The notes beneath the pieces are model-generated. The model was not told where the DNA came from. It saw nothing but the letters and a program-made list of their open reading frames with translations, and did not search any database. A program made the position numbers and the translations under genes. Positions 26,724 to 38,299 of a DNA stretch of 64,000 nucleotides are shown one piece after another. Every line of letters begins with the position of its first letter. The first letter of the stretch is position 1. The stretch is from positions 5,387,501 through 5,451,500 of the forward strand of contig JAQPZY010001638.1 in assembly GCA_029931535.1 (NCBI GenBank), written 5' to 3'. This stretch comes from Margaritifera margaritifera (lineage: Eukaryota > Mollusca > Bivalvia > Unionida > Margaritiferidae).

Positions 26724-28034
26724 ATATGCATGTCATGTATCCCTGTATGGTAATGATCTGTATGCTTTATGTGTGATGTGCATGTCATGTATCACTGTAT
26801 GGTAATGATCTGCATGCTTTATGTGTGATGTGCATGTCATGTATCACTGTATGGTAAATGATCTGCATGCTTTATGTGTGATGTGCATGTTATGTATCAC
26901 TGTATGGTAATGATCTTTATGCTTTATGTGTGATGTGCATGTCATGTATCACTGTATGGTAATGATCTGTGTGCTTTATGTGTGATGTGCATGTTATGTA
27001 TCACTGTATGGTAATGATTTGTATGCTTTATGTGTGATGTGCATGTCATGTATCACTGTATGGTAATGATCTGTATGTTTTATGTGTGATGTGTATGTCA
27101 TGTATCACTGTATGGTAATGATCTGTGTGCTTTATGTGTGATGTGCATGTTATGTATCACTGTATGGTAATGATTTGTATGCTTTATGTGTGATGTGCAT
27201 GTCATGTATCACTGTATGGTAATGATCTGTATGTTTTATGTGTGATGTGTATGTCATGTATCACTGTATGGTAATGATCCGTATGCTTTATGTGTAATGT
27301 GCATGTTATGTATCGCCGTATGGTAATGATCTGTATGTTTTTTGTGTAATGTGCATGTTATGTATCACTGTATGGTAATGATCTGTATATTTTATGTGTA
27401 ATGTGCATGTTATGTATCACTGTATGGTAATGATCTGTATGTTTTATTTGTAATGTGCATGTTATGTATCACTGTATGGTAATGATCTGTATGTTTTATG
27501 TGTGATGTGCATGCTATGTATCGCCGTATGGTAATGATCTGTATGTTTTATGTGTAATGTGCATGTCATGTATCACTGTATGGTAATGATCTGTATGTTT
27601 TATTTGTAATGTGCATGTTATGTATCACTGTATGGTAATGATCTGTATGTTTTATGTGTGATGTGCATGCTATGTATCGCCGTATGGTAATGATCTGTAT
27701 GTTTTATGTGTAATGTGCATGTCATGTATCACTGTATGGTAATGATCTGTGTGCTTTATGTGTGATGTGCATGTTATGTATCGCCGTATGGTAATGATCA
27801 TTATGCTTTATGTGTGATGTGCATGTTATGTATCACTATATGGTAATGATCTGTATGCTTTATGTGTGATGTACATGTAATGTATCGCCGTATGGTAATA
27901 ATCTGTATGCTTTATGTGTAATGTGCATGTTATGTATCACTGTATGGTAATGATCTGTATGTTTTATGTGTAATGTGCATGTTATGTATCACTGTATGGT
28001 AATGATCCGTATGCTTTATGTGTGATGTGCATGC
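26724..28034 (+). repeat. 52-bp satellite, about 25 copies with higher-order trimers
   Basis: Contiguous monomers of 52 bp carry the landmarks GTATGGTAATGATCTGTATG, TTTATGTGTGATGTGCATG and TATGTATCACTG (variant TATGTATCGCCG). Two different three-monomer blocks are each repeated at exactly 156 bp: one at 26,965 and 27,121, another around 27,441 and 27,597. That shows local amplification in trimer steps. There are no spacers, so it is not CRISPR-like. Frames across it are closed. Confidence 0.97.
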
Positions 28035-28529
28035 ATCCTTAAGTCTAAAATATTCCTGTGACTATGTCGGTATCTACTTTTAGTTGTTTGTAGGAGTAAT
28101 AGCTCCTCAGAGCTGATATTATTTGTTTCAGTATCTGACTTTAAATAACATTTCTTGTGTCTTATGTCTTATTTTTGAGACTGATACTGGTTCTAAGCAT
28201 GTTATCGATGACCACGCTTCTTCGAAGGTCAACCCAGAGCCAACTAAAGCGGTGGAGAAATGAACAAAGTTCAATGTATTCCAGTCTGGTTATGTTCGTC
28301 TCACCAGGTCCAATTCCTCTATGCGCCCAGACTTATTATTGCAAGGTCCAGTTTGTACATAAACAGGCAACATATACTGAGTGTAGCGAGATCAGGATCG
28401 GAAACTTGAAGCCAGGTCATTAAAGAGTATATTCATAATGTCAGAGAGCAGAGAAAGAAGTTGAAAGAATGGACGATAGAGGCACGAGTAGTATGAATAT
28501 TGACCTCAATGGATCAGTTAAAATGGTAA

Positions 28530-28850
28530 ATTTTTATTTTTTAAAATCTTGTAAAAAGATACATTAACATTTCTGGACCGCTCATGCTTTATAAAACAAA
28601 AATACAATCGAGTCCACAGACTGTAGTATACATTAGTGCTGTTTGCACATTGGTATTAAGAACCAGAGTAATAAACCACATGAACATCTTATATTTGTTT
28701 TAAAATGTAAAAATCTTGTGTCCCTACACAAGAACATTTCTGGACCATACATATTTTTTAATAAAAAAAACTTAACCTCGAGTCCCTAGACTTCATACTA
28801 ATTTGTTCATTGTGCATTGAGTTGATTGTAAACAGTTTAAAATAAACGGT
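28530..28850 (+). repeat. Diverged tandem duplication, about 165 bp unit
   Basis: Two copies (about 28,535-28,690 and 28,700-28,850) share AACATTTCTGGACC, TCGAGTCC, AGACT and GCACATTG/GTGCATTG in the same order. Confidence 0.75.
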
Positions 28851-30580
28851 CCAGCAGAAAAATTAATAAACAACTCGTAGTTTGAGATGTGATACAGGTT
28901 ATACAAACCCCAAAAGAAAATCAATGAATGATGTATCAGTAAAACAAGTGTTGCTATATGTTGCAATTAATCTAGACATATACATTTCTATAGCTCAGTA
29001 TGAAATATAGGTTACTATTAATGTAAAATGGTATAGCGCAAGGACCAAACATGTATTTATTATGACTATACGTTTATTTATTCATATAATTAGCTCACGC
29101 ACAATAAAAGAAAACACTGGTCACTCTGAGGAATTATTTGAAGCCCTGTATTTACAAACTATAATATCGCAATATTTACTATCATTATATTAAAACAATT
29201 ATACTAACAGTAAATGTAGGTTTTGAAATTTAGGGATGATGCAACACAGACAGACGGACAGACAGTCGATAACGAAAGCTCATTGCAGCGAAGACCAAAC
29301 ATCGTCTGATAGTATGTTAGTATGTTAGTCTATATGGATTTTCGCAGTGTTATTAAGCAAGTCCGATTGCGCAAACGGTATAATAGAGATATTTCAGATC
29401 GAGAAGTTTGCAGTTCTAATCTTGCTCTCGGAAATTTGTTATATATAAATGAGTACACCTGCACTCTTTAGTCGATTCATTCATTCAACTACGATAGTGG
29501 ATGGGGTTGCTAGGTCCTGAGTCGAGGGACCATGAAATAAAATCAGTGCTAAGGGACTTTAGGTAACATTGCTTCAGATTACAGTGCATGTGGAACTGTG
29601 GTGCACCTTAAATTTATAGAGAACAGTTAAACATGCAATGTAATTGAAGTGTTTCAGATATATTCCGACTGATTTGATGTAAGAAACCAATACGACAACT
29701 CTTCCAATTCAGCGCAGAAAGGACGACGAATCCTGTTCCACTTGAGGCGGCAAGGTACACGCAAACTCCAGAGATGACTGCCCACAGGGATTGATAGACC
29801 AGAAAGTGCAGATGCACTTTTGCAATAATTTATTATAAAAGTTAAATATAGTAATTTGTCACGTATCTAAATGATCACCACTGCAATATATGCTGAAATA
29901 TTACTAGCTAAATAAAAGATAATAAAATGTTCTATCAGAGTTCAACCAATTCCAAAGCAAGTCAGAAAATTTGCAACCCCCTTTAATACGTCTTTTAACT
30001 AGAAAGGAATTGAGATGTATGAATGAGGAAACTTTAAACAGAATTATCAATTAAAAACCCAGAGATTTAAATTTAAGAGAAATTTAAATTAGTACATATT
30101 TTATGGTGGTAACAATCAAGATTTGTACGAATTTATCAATGATATTGAATCATTTTTGAAGAAGATCATCGAGATAAAAAAATCTGGCAATTTGGTTCTG
30201 TAAAAGTACACCAAGACTTAACGACCAGACTTATAACGGGATCAACCCAGGATGTAGAGCACATAAATCTTTCCCATATAGCATACCTATGCACATACTA
30301 AACAAAGGTTAAATGGATGATATCATTAAATGGTTTGACATTTTAGATACCAAATTTGGACAGTAAATAAGCGCAAGAACAATATGAATGTTTGACAGGA
30401 TTGTCTATTTGAAACTGCACATATATAAATACTAGCCACTCAGAGGAAACTCATATATAGATTTACCTAAATAGGTTAAGAACACATAAGTTTGTATCAA
30501 CGTAGAAAATAAAGACAATAGGTGTCTTGTTTATTATGTGATATAGAATCTGTTTTAAATACACGTGATCGTGTAGATAG
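28851..30580. other. Mostly non-coding; possible decayed coding DNA near 30.1 kb
   Basis: A short + strand open stretch at about 30,100-30,200 (reading FYGGNNQDLYEFINDIESFL) and neighbours to 30,360 look more protein-like than the surroundings but are broken, and I cannot assign them. They lie directly upstream of the polymerase remnant. Confidence 0.35.
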
Positions 30581-30599
30581 ACTATAACAAGTGTAATAG

Positions 30600-31111
30600 T
30601 TGTCCAATAAATCTAGAATATATTAAAAAATTGGAATTAATTTTAAATATCTGACAATGTGTGTGAAATATTGAAAGGGGAAGACAGCGATTTGGAGAGA
30701 AACTACATTATACCATTTAGAGTAAATAAGACAGAGGAAGCACGACACATTGACTTATTGATCATATTCGCTTAAAGCGATGCTATACAGTTTTAATTCG
30801 GCGGTACTTATGTTGTACCGAAAATGTGTGCCATGCACACGGACAGGGGATCCGTCCGATACCTCCCCTTCAGAGACTACTACAAAAATGGAATATACCA
30901 TTACATTGGAATAAAAGATGTATCAAAAGTGGTGTCATCAAAAATTTACAAACATGACTGGCAGAAATATATCTGTAACAAATGCTTGATTTTTTCTATA
31001 GGCCAGAAAAATTGTCAGAACACAACAGACTTAAGTTGCATAGTAGACAACTCGATATATATGCCTGAAAAGCACAGTTGTACAATTTTCATATTTATTA
31101 GCAACACTTAA
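30600..31111 (+). pseudogene. Maverick/Polinton-type protein-primed DNA polymerase fragment, N-terminal part
   Basis: The + strand carries short blocks in the order expected for the region before the exonuclease domain of Polinton-like polB: a VNKTEEARHIDLLII block near 30,717-30,765, then at 30,824-31,111 HYIGIKDVSKVVSS, a C-x2-C pair (CNKC, residues 51-54 of that open stretch) with a later cysteine at residue 72, and a YMPEK block. The histidine usually seen before the later cysteine is not evident. Stops interrupt the stretch between the blocks. Known: such polymerases copy linear virus-like transposons using a protein primer. Inferred: this is a dead insertion. No host role is suggested. 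Confidence 0.65.
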
Positions 31112-31405
31112 ATGTTCCGTATTTTGTTTATTGTAATTTTGAACGGATCATCTTGCCACAGAATTATAATAATGCTATCCATCAATAAGATAAATCCTGG
31201 ACAATGCAAACATATAAACACATTCCATCATCGTTTCGTTTGTACCTGATGTCAGTTCATACATGTTACACACCAGTCGTTTGCAGAGGTACTGATTGCA
31301 TATCTACCATGAGTTAAAACGTCTTAAGCCAGTAAGATACATAACATGATGAAATACATTTTAACTTAACAAATATTTGTCACATTTATTATAAAAGTTT
31401 TTTTT

Positions 31406-31669
31406 AGAAACGCTGTTAGAGACCATGACCACTTGACCAGACTACATACAGCGCCTGCACATAACAAGTGCAATTTAAATTGCAAATATCCAGAATTCAT
31501 CCCTCTCTTCATTCGTTATCTGCCAGGCTATGACAACCGCCTATTCATCAAGGAGCTGGCAAAACAGGATCCAAGAAATGAGGTAACAATTATTCCAAAC
31601 ACAGAAGAGACATATTTTTCATTTAGTAGGGATTTATTGGTTCGTTGGATAGAAAAGACGGTAAAATAA
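31406..31669 (+). pseudogene. Maverick/Polinton-type DNA polymerase B fragment, exonuclease region
   Basis: An open stretch without an in-frame ATG contains VRDHDHLTR, then AHNKCNLNCKYPEFIPLF, GYDNRLFIKELAK and IIPNTEETYFSFS in this order. The series DH.H.TG/R, AH..CN.N, IP..F.N..GYD...I.EL and IPN..E.Y.SFS is the characteristic exonuclease-side signature of Polinton/Maverick polB. The family's usual asparagine and leucine before GYD read here as RYLP. It ends at a stop soon after the SFS block, and no polymerase palm motif follows before 32 kb. About 300 bp of broken sequence separates it from the fragment at 30,600-31,111, so both are probably parts of one decayed gene. Confidence 0.78.
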
Positions 31670-32440
31670 TCGAGAGAAAACAACCGTGTCTATGTGCGAA
31701 GACAAGCGTGTTTTTGTTGTTGCTGCCAATGTACATACATCACCTTAGAAATGCGTCATTACCTTGTATTGGAAAGGAAACTCAAGTCTCATTAAAAGCT
31801 TGTTCCGTTTGCTCTGTTACAAAGTATCTACTATTTCTCCTTTCTTTTCGTCAGAAATAACATGATTTTATTTTCAAAAACTGTTTCCATTGTTTTTTGT
31901 TCTTGTTATAGAAGACGACCATAAAGCGTGTATTTCCTCTCAAATTTTTTATTACAGAGTTTGCACGATAACCCATACCGATATTTCAAAATGTTTACCA
32001 CTAAAAGCTAGCCTAGTTAGGTAAATCCCTTATTATTTTACGTCTTCAGGATTCCCACATTCATCAATTAGACACAAAGGATCGGTTCCTTGGCACAGAT
32101 CAACCTGAAACTTTAATCACTTGTCTAATTTATCCTCGGGATCTATCTTGATCACTTTTCATCTTTAAGTTATCACTTTCTATCAGAAGATTTATTACTA
32201 AGAAAGGTTAGACAGATGATAACGATATAATCCAAAATTTCTTTGCGTTCAGTATCTAAAAGATTTAGTGCAAGCATTTTTTTTACACTATCACTCCACA
32301 AATTATCAAGTTATGAGTTCTTTAAGATACATTTATTAGTAGGTAAAAACTGTGTTTTAAACGTGTGCATAGTATATTTATAGTACTCTATTATTTAAAA
32401 CAACTGTGTTAACCTGATTGATCTGGACGTTGAACTGAGC
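31670..32440. other. Unassigned, probably decayed element DNA
   Basis: Between the polymerase and capsid-like remnants I find no integrase, ATPase or protease motif. A minus-strand stretch near 32,170-32,300 is open but unassigned. Confidence 0.4.
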
Positions 32441-32449
32441 ACCAGCCAC

Positions 32450-33575
32450 GAACTAACTATACTTTTTGTGAGTATCTACATTTTCTTCTCTATAGATTTG
32501 AAAGTGGATACTTTATTGTAAGTTGGCTACTTTATTATTCCACCATGCAATTTGTTATCGAGGGTACTTCTCCAATCTAGCCGGATACAATGATTTTCAG
32601 CGTGAAAATTATTAACACTTACGTTACTAATTCTTGTGTGTTTTTGTGTTGTTCATCAAAAAATATGCAGTTGTTCGATAAAGTGTAGAATCGATTGCAA
32701 TTTTGTGAATAAACCATGTTTGTCATACCTTCTATACTCACCATGATTGTTTACATTGCTAACTTGTAAAACTTATCAGGATCACTTTCTTCACTCTTTT
32801 TTCACAGTATTAAAACACCCTTTGATCTCATCCTGGGAGAATTAAGTGTGATGTTTTTTAGAGCTCTTTGGACTGCAATATGGATGATTTTCTCTACTGT
32901 GATATAGTCGTAGAAGAAAGCAATTCTATTTTTGCACTTATCATTAACCGATTGTGAAATTGATTCTGACGTTATCATAACTTTCAGGAGACAAATGTTT
33001 TCCATTTCGAAGTCTTAATTTCTGCCTTATACCGCATCAGCGGTTTTTGTAAGTACAATGCTAAATCTGAAATCCTGCAGAAGAGCACAGGGATGCAGTG
33101 GACAATGACCTGTTGGTATCTGGAAGTCAAATCGTAATCTAAACTGCTTTCCATGCACCAGAAACTGTTTAGCTTCTGTACCAGTATTTTGTGCATTACC
33201 AGCTCCTAATCTAAACTTTCTCAATTTATTATTCGTTATGCCTTGTTCAATCCTGTTTGTTGTAACATAAATAGGTGACCACAAATCTTGGCGTGTCGTG
33301 AAAATCATGTAGTTATTTAACTTTAAAAGATCATCTCTTCTGTGTGATATAGCGACGCCATGACGAGTATTCTACCCAAATTGTTTTCCACTGCATTGTT
33401 AGCATCTCCATTAACCTTAATACCGAAAGACACCATCCATATATGTGGAGTTAGCTTTGGTACTGCTATCTGTAAGCTTTGCTCGGATTTAATGCTGCTC
33501 GGAGTATATGTAATACAATGATGTAATGGACTGGGGTATTTAACTCCTTGTAGTATCTTTTTATGCTAGTGAAAC
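32450..33575 (-). pseudogene. Decayed virus-like structural (capsid-like) protein of a Maverick-type element
   Basis: On the minus strand several blocks in changing frames follow the order of a protein family I know from many invertebrate genomes next to Maverick-like genes: NLGRILVMAS then a LNNYMIF-type block (about 33,400-33,300), a long block with RLRFDFQIP and DFRFSIVLT (to about 33,030), NRIAFFYDYITVEKIIH and SPRMRSKGVLIL (to 32,802), then DKFYKLAM, VSIEGMTN and RLDWRSTLDNKLHGG (down to about 32,530). At least four frame changes or stops break it, so it cannot make a product. That it is a coat protein is inference from remembered family context. It points towards the polymerase fragment (tail to tail). 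Confidence 0.5.
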
Positions 33576-36080
33576 GTTATATACGTGTACGTTGCAATTT
33601 ATTGTGCCTAAAAAGCAAAATAAAGGCTGTGCTAAAGGCACAGGCTATTTTCTAAGAGACGCTTAGCTATTTATTGTTATAAAAAAGCGACCTGTGATCT
33701 TCCTTTCTACAAAAAAAAAAAACAAAAAACAAACAAAAAAATAGCAACACACACACAGTAACACCGATCAACAGTTTGATGAATATGTACTCGTACGTTA
33801 CTGATTCACCAGAAGGATGGTAGAAGTATTTCAATTTTTGCTACCGTGGCATTTAAAGTTTTACATCAGTTTCTAGGTGAGTAGATGCGTATAGAGAAAA
33901 AGCATGATCTATGTTATTTAAATACTTAGTGACCAAACCTTGTTCTCCCAATCTTTCGTTCAAATAGTCAAGTATCTTAGATCCGTTTTCATTCAACTCT
34001 TCAGTTTTTCTCAGGTACTTACTCTTCTTCGTCCGATTCATTAGGATCAAATAACCTGAGCACATAGTTGCTTCCTGTCAATACTAGACCGATAGCCATT
34101 GCTCAGCCAATCATAACTGCTGCTGTGGACAGTCTATTTATAAGTAATACATTTTGATATTGCTTCCAGTTTTTATGTTACAATCTGTCTCAATATGTGT
34201 TTTCTTTTTCAATTTAATTATTAAAAAATGTTCTCTTGGAGATAATATGTACCTGTTTCCTTCATACTGTATAGATTAGCTTCAGATTCTTTTTAAGCTC
34301 TAATGAGTAAGCAACATGTTGGTTGTTTGCCTCTAACCCAATGTAAAAATCAACGTGCTTGCTAGAAAGAAATAAATAAATACACTTTCAATATTCAAGT
34401 TGATAAAATTTCTGCGTAATCCTGATTAATTTTTTTTAATGACATCTTGCTGTGAAGTATGAAACAATTTTCACACCTGCCTTCACCCAATTTAAAACTG
34501 TTTTTGCTATTTTTTATTTCTTTCTCATATCTTTATATGGTTCAATATCCATGACCAAATACATTTTAATCACTTTAATTTTTTAAGGCGTTTGTTGCGT
34601 AGCCGGAAGCGTAGGATTTAACAGCATTGCGTTTGAAATCTTTTCATTCTTTTATCTAACTTTAGAAGCTACTCTATTTATTTTGAGTAACAATTTTATC
34701 AGATACAAGTCCATTTGTGAACTGGCTAAAAGGACTGGAATGATCAGCTTTACAACATCTTCAATATTCATTGATGATTGTGGACCAGCAGCAAACCTCA
34801 ATAGCTTTTTCGAACCATGCTGTAGGTAACCGTAGGATTAGAGCTTAATGTTGCATGGTAAGTCGTATTGATATTGGTTTTGTTTTTAATTTCGCTCGAC
34901 ATCTGAATATTTATTACCCAAAAAAGTTAGCCAACTGGCGAGCAGAATTAAAGTTCTGCAAAAGCGTTTCTGGTTTGGGGTTGGACAAAGTACAGGCTTC
35001 GCCATTGCAAGATACTTATATGGTTGGATTTTGTTGCTGTGTTTACTGCTTGGTTATTGTTAGTTTCAGCTTCTTTACAACAGAATATTGAAGACTCTGT
35101 GTTAAAACAGCTGTATTTTTTATTAACTAAATGAACAATATTCACAAAATTACTACACCACCATCTATCAAATAATAGATTGTGGTCTTTGAATTTGTTT
35201 TATTTCTTTCACGTAGCATGATTTCAGCATATTGTGATCTTGTAAAATCTTGTTCTTTCTTTTCTTCTACATTTATGTGAGAATTTGAAAATGACGGTGT
35301 ATTGTTATTTGAACAAAGACTGCTACACATTTTAGGAAATTTTGATGACTGGTCATCTAAATTATAGATTTCTTATGATCGAGTTTCATCTTAAAACTTA
35401 CCTTCACAGGAATATGTAGATATCGATGTTTATGAAGAATATAGACTATCTCAAAATACAGTTTTCAATCATTTTGGAAACACATTGATTGCATTATGTC
35501 ACACATATAGTACTGTGTTTTAATAATGGATATATTTTGACAGTAAAAGTGGTAAATATATTGTAGATTATATGTGAGCATCATCACATTTATTGACAAA
35601 ATGCTGGATTTTACAGTTTTAGATTATGATGAATCTGGTAATTTTCTAATAAGGTGTGTTTTTCTGAAGATACTTATCTATGGGCATGGAATAATACAAT
35701 TATCACTCGTACGTGACCATAGTGTAAATGTATCTCACAATATGCAGGGGATTTTATAGTAAATAACGATTTTTTTTACCGGATACAGAATCAATTGACC
35801 AATTTCAAAATTGGTTATAGTATAGATTGTGCTTGATGTATTCTTAGAATTATAATACAAAAGGAAGGAAAACAAATGCTTAAAATGAAATCTTCTTTAT
35901 GAAACTATCCCGGGCAATCGATATGGTGGGATATTTAACTTGATCTTTTAAAATAAAGAAAGTTTGATTTTCTGACATAGTTTAGAAAACAAAATCAGAT
36001 TATGATTTTCTACTGTATTAAAACACCAAGTTTTACTTTATAAATACACGTTGAATAAAAGAAAACTTCTACAAAAGATA
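33576..36080. other. Possible further decayed minus-strand element genes; otherwise nothing recognised
   Basis: Minus-strand open stretches at 33,853-34,065 (contains GSKILDYLNERLGEQGLVTK) and about 34,640-34,840 (contains SSMNIEDVVKLIIPVLLASS) look protein-like and have the same orientation as the capsid-like remnant. I cannot name them. From 34.9 to 36.1 kb I see no element. Confidence 0.35.
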
Positions 36081-36099
36081 GTCTATCTTGTTATTATGA

Positions 36100-37700
36100 A
36101 CAGATGCTACAAACCTATGGAATATTGTTAAGAAATATATGAGAGGCTTTCAAAGTGTTTCTGATATTTCTTTAGAAGAATGGCTTGCATAGTTTGAGAA
36201 ATGATTGAATAGTAATACATTTGAAGTGACTACAGTCTGAGGAATTTTTTTTTCTTTTCCACAAATGAAGTTTATGATGCAAATTGTGATATCTGGGAAC
36301 AATATCATATGGATCTTGATCAACCTACAACTCTAGAACAAATTATTAGAGATATCAAATCAATGCAAAACAATAAAGCACCTAGAACAGATGGTATTGT
36401 CATTCAGTTTATGAAGTTTAGTACTCATGCACTTATATATCTAATGTCAATACTGTCTAAACAATTCTTCAAGAAGGTATTTTTCCGGAGTCATCGTGTG
36501 AGGAAATTATTTGTCCATTGCATTTGGGGGAGAGTAAGATGATCTAAATAATATTCTCTGAATTACACTTTTGAGTGTTTTTGGAAAAGTTTTCACAAAG
36601 ATGATAAATGATATAATAGCAAAGTGGGTAAATGACCAAGAATTGTTCTTTGAAAACTAAGCAGGTTGCATTCAAGGATATAGTTCAATAGAAAATATAT
36701 TTATTTTTTATTTTTGTATTCAGAAATATGTTTCAAAGAAAAGAGGGTGCTGCTATTGTCTTTTTGTTGACTTTACAAAAGCATTGATTGCGTACGACAT
36801 CATTTGTGTGATTATATTTTGAGCAAAAGTGGACTTCATGGCTAACTTTTACAAAATAATCAATCTGTGCATATGAGGTTAAAATAATGTGTGCAAACTG
36901 ATAATAGTTTGACAGAATACTTTCAGTGTTACTTTGGTACTAGCCAAAGCTGTATGCTAAGTCTGACTCTTTTTATTCTCTATGTAAATTAATATTTTCA
37001 TTTGTTGAAAATGAATGATTGTAAAAGTATACAAGTTATTCCAAAATTAGGCGACATATGTGTTCTAGCTTATGCTGAAGATTTTGCTGACCCTATTATA
37101 TCATCTCAAAAATAAATCTAAGTTATACAAACCTTCTGCTATTATTATGGAAAGAAAGTAAATCTGTCTAAAACAAGTCAATTGTTTTTCGAAGAGGGGG
37201 ACGTATAAAGGAAGATGAACTTTGTATAAAAAAAGGACGTTACTGACTTTGTTTCATGATATAAATATGTAGGGACTATATTTTCCTCCACTTTGAAATG
37301 GTCCAAAACATATCCTATTTTAGACAGTAATGGACACAAGACTGTGTGGCTGTAGAAGCGTTTTGCTACAAAATGTCAGAGTACATATGCCAAAATATGG
37401 CTTTTCTTATTGGACCATATGGTTCTCCCAACATTGTTGTATATATCTGAAATACGAGAATATTAATAGGTTCATTTTATTGAAAATGTTAAAATATAAG
37501 TTTTTGTAAATATATTCTTAAAGTGAACAAAAATACGTCAAAACGTTGCTCTATGGGTAGACGTTGATCATTATCCATTGTTAGTTAATTATATGATGAG
37601 ATGTACCATGTTTGGGTTAAAAATTATAAACATGGATGGGTCTAGAAATCCAAATGCATGCTATCCAATGTTGCAATTACTTGATGAACTATTGATACAC
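36100..37700 (+). pseudogene. Decayed non-LTR reverse transcriptase with mutated active site
   Basis: Blocks in LINE RT order: NNKAPRTDG at about 36,369-36,395 (finger domain), SVFGKVFTKMINDII near 36,575, a QAGCIQGYSSIENIF-like block near 36,660-36,700, a D-x-x-KA-type palm segment near 36,765, and a YAEDFAD active site near 37,070-37,090 in place of the usual YADD. Downstream come KSIVFRRGG-like and, near 37,550-37,680, a DHYPLLVNY block and a tail like ELGRYPL...YW. Many stops and frameshifts break it. It is related in layout to the fragment at 6,030-7,410 but the copies are strongly diverged. Confidence 0.8.
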
Positions 37701-38239
37701 TGCAAATACTAGAAACATAAATTGCTTGTCGATTATATATTGTACTTACATTCCTCTTCTTTAGTAAAGTTATGATTCGTGGTCTCCTATTCTCCAAAAC
37801 GTGGGTTACTTCAGCTTGACGTTATTAAGAATTGTTGAGTTTCAACCAAATTTGATACTTAACCCTACTTTTGGATAAGTTTGATTGCCAGCGTTTTACA
37901 TCGCTATTTATAGAGTTATGGCTCCTGATTTTTAGATACACCCACAATTCTTTCCGCAAAGCTCTGAAGTTACTGAGTCTTTTCTGAGCAAATGTTAACA
38001 AGCGACGACCTTTGCTATGAACCCATCGCTCATAGCTATAGTTCTGTCTATTCCTGCATCTCCAGTCCTCGTGCTTCATGTAGCTTCCTTTCGCGAAGGA
38101 AATCTTTATCATTCCAAGAGTTTTAATCCGTCGGTAAATGTCAAAAGTTAAGAGTATACGATTATACAGGTTTACCAGTTTTTCTATTGTCCAATGTGCT
38201 CACTTTTTAATTAGTAAATATTTGTGGCTCTCATTTCAG
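37701..38239. other. No recognisable gene
   Basis: A 95-codon minus-strand frame at 37,825-38,112 is rich in lysine and arginine but has no family I recognise; left uncalled. Confidence 0.4.
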
Positions 38240-38299
38240 ATACTATTACAAAAATGGTATTGTCTTAATTAAAATTGCCTCAGATCTAATCACTGGAAG
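38240..38299 (+). CDS. F-BAR-like gene, exon a (60 bp)
   Basis: Acceptor CTCTCATTTCAG, donor GGAAG|GTATGT. The exon starts with one base of a split codon, then YYYKNGIVLIKIASDLITG, then two bases (AG) that join the first G of the 55,716 exon to make an arginine. The fit of phase and sequence across a 17.4 kb intron supports it, though a short exon this distant is less secure than the others. Confidence 0.6.

Noticed and set aside
26724..28034. CRISPR-like array
   Set aside because: Monomers are contiguous with no unique spacers, and the DNA is eukaryotic.
28180..28350. Retroelement coding remnant (TKFNVFQSGYVRLTRS and neighbours)
   Set aside because: Two open stretches in one frame look protein-like but are broken by stops and match no motif I can name.
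29361..29432. tRNA gene
   Set aside because: A 72-bp tRNA-like length, TCCGA/TCGGA ends and a weak A box are present, but the T arm does not pair and the B box is degenerate. At best a decayed SINE head.
30874..30935. Possible duplicate of F-BAR exon a (both read YYKNGI after a pyrimidine tract and AG)
   Set aside because: The surrounding frame continues into HYIGIKDVSKVVSS and CNKC, which fit the Maverick-type polymerase; no matching donor phase exists. The shared residues look coincidental.
37825..38112. 95-codon minus-strand basic protein
   Set aside because: No family resemblance, no promoter or splice context; chance cannot be excluded.
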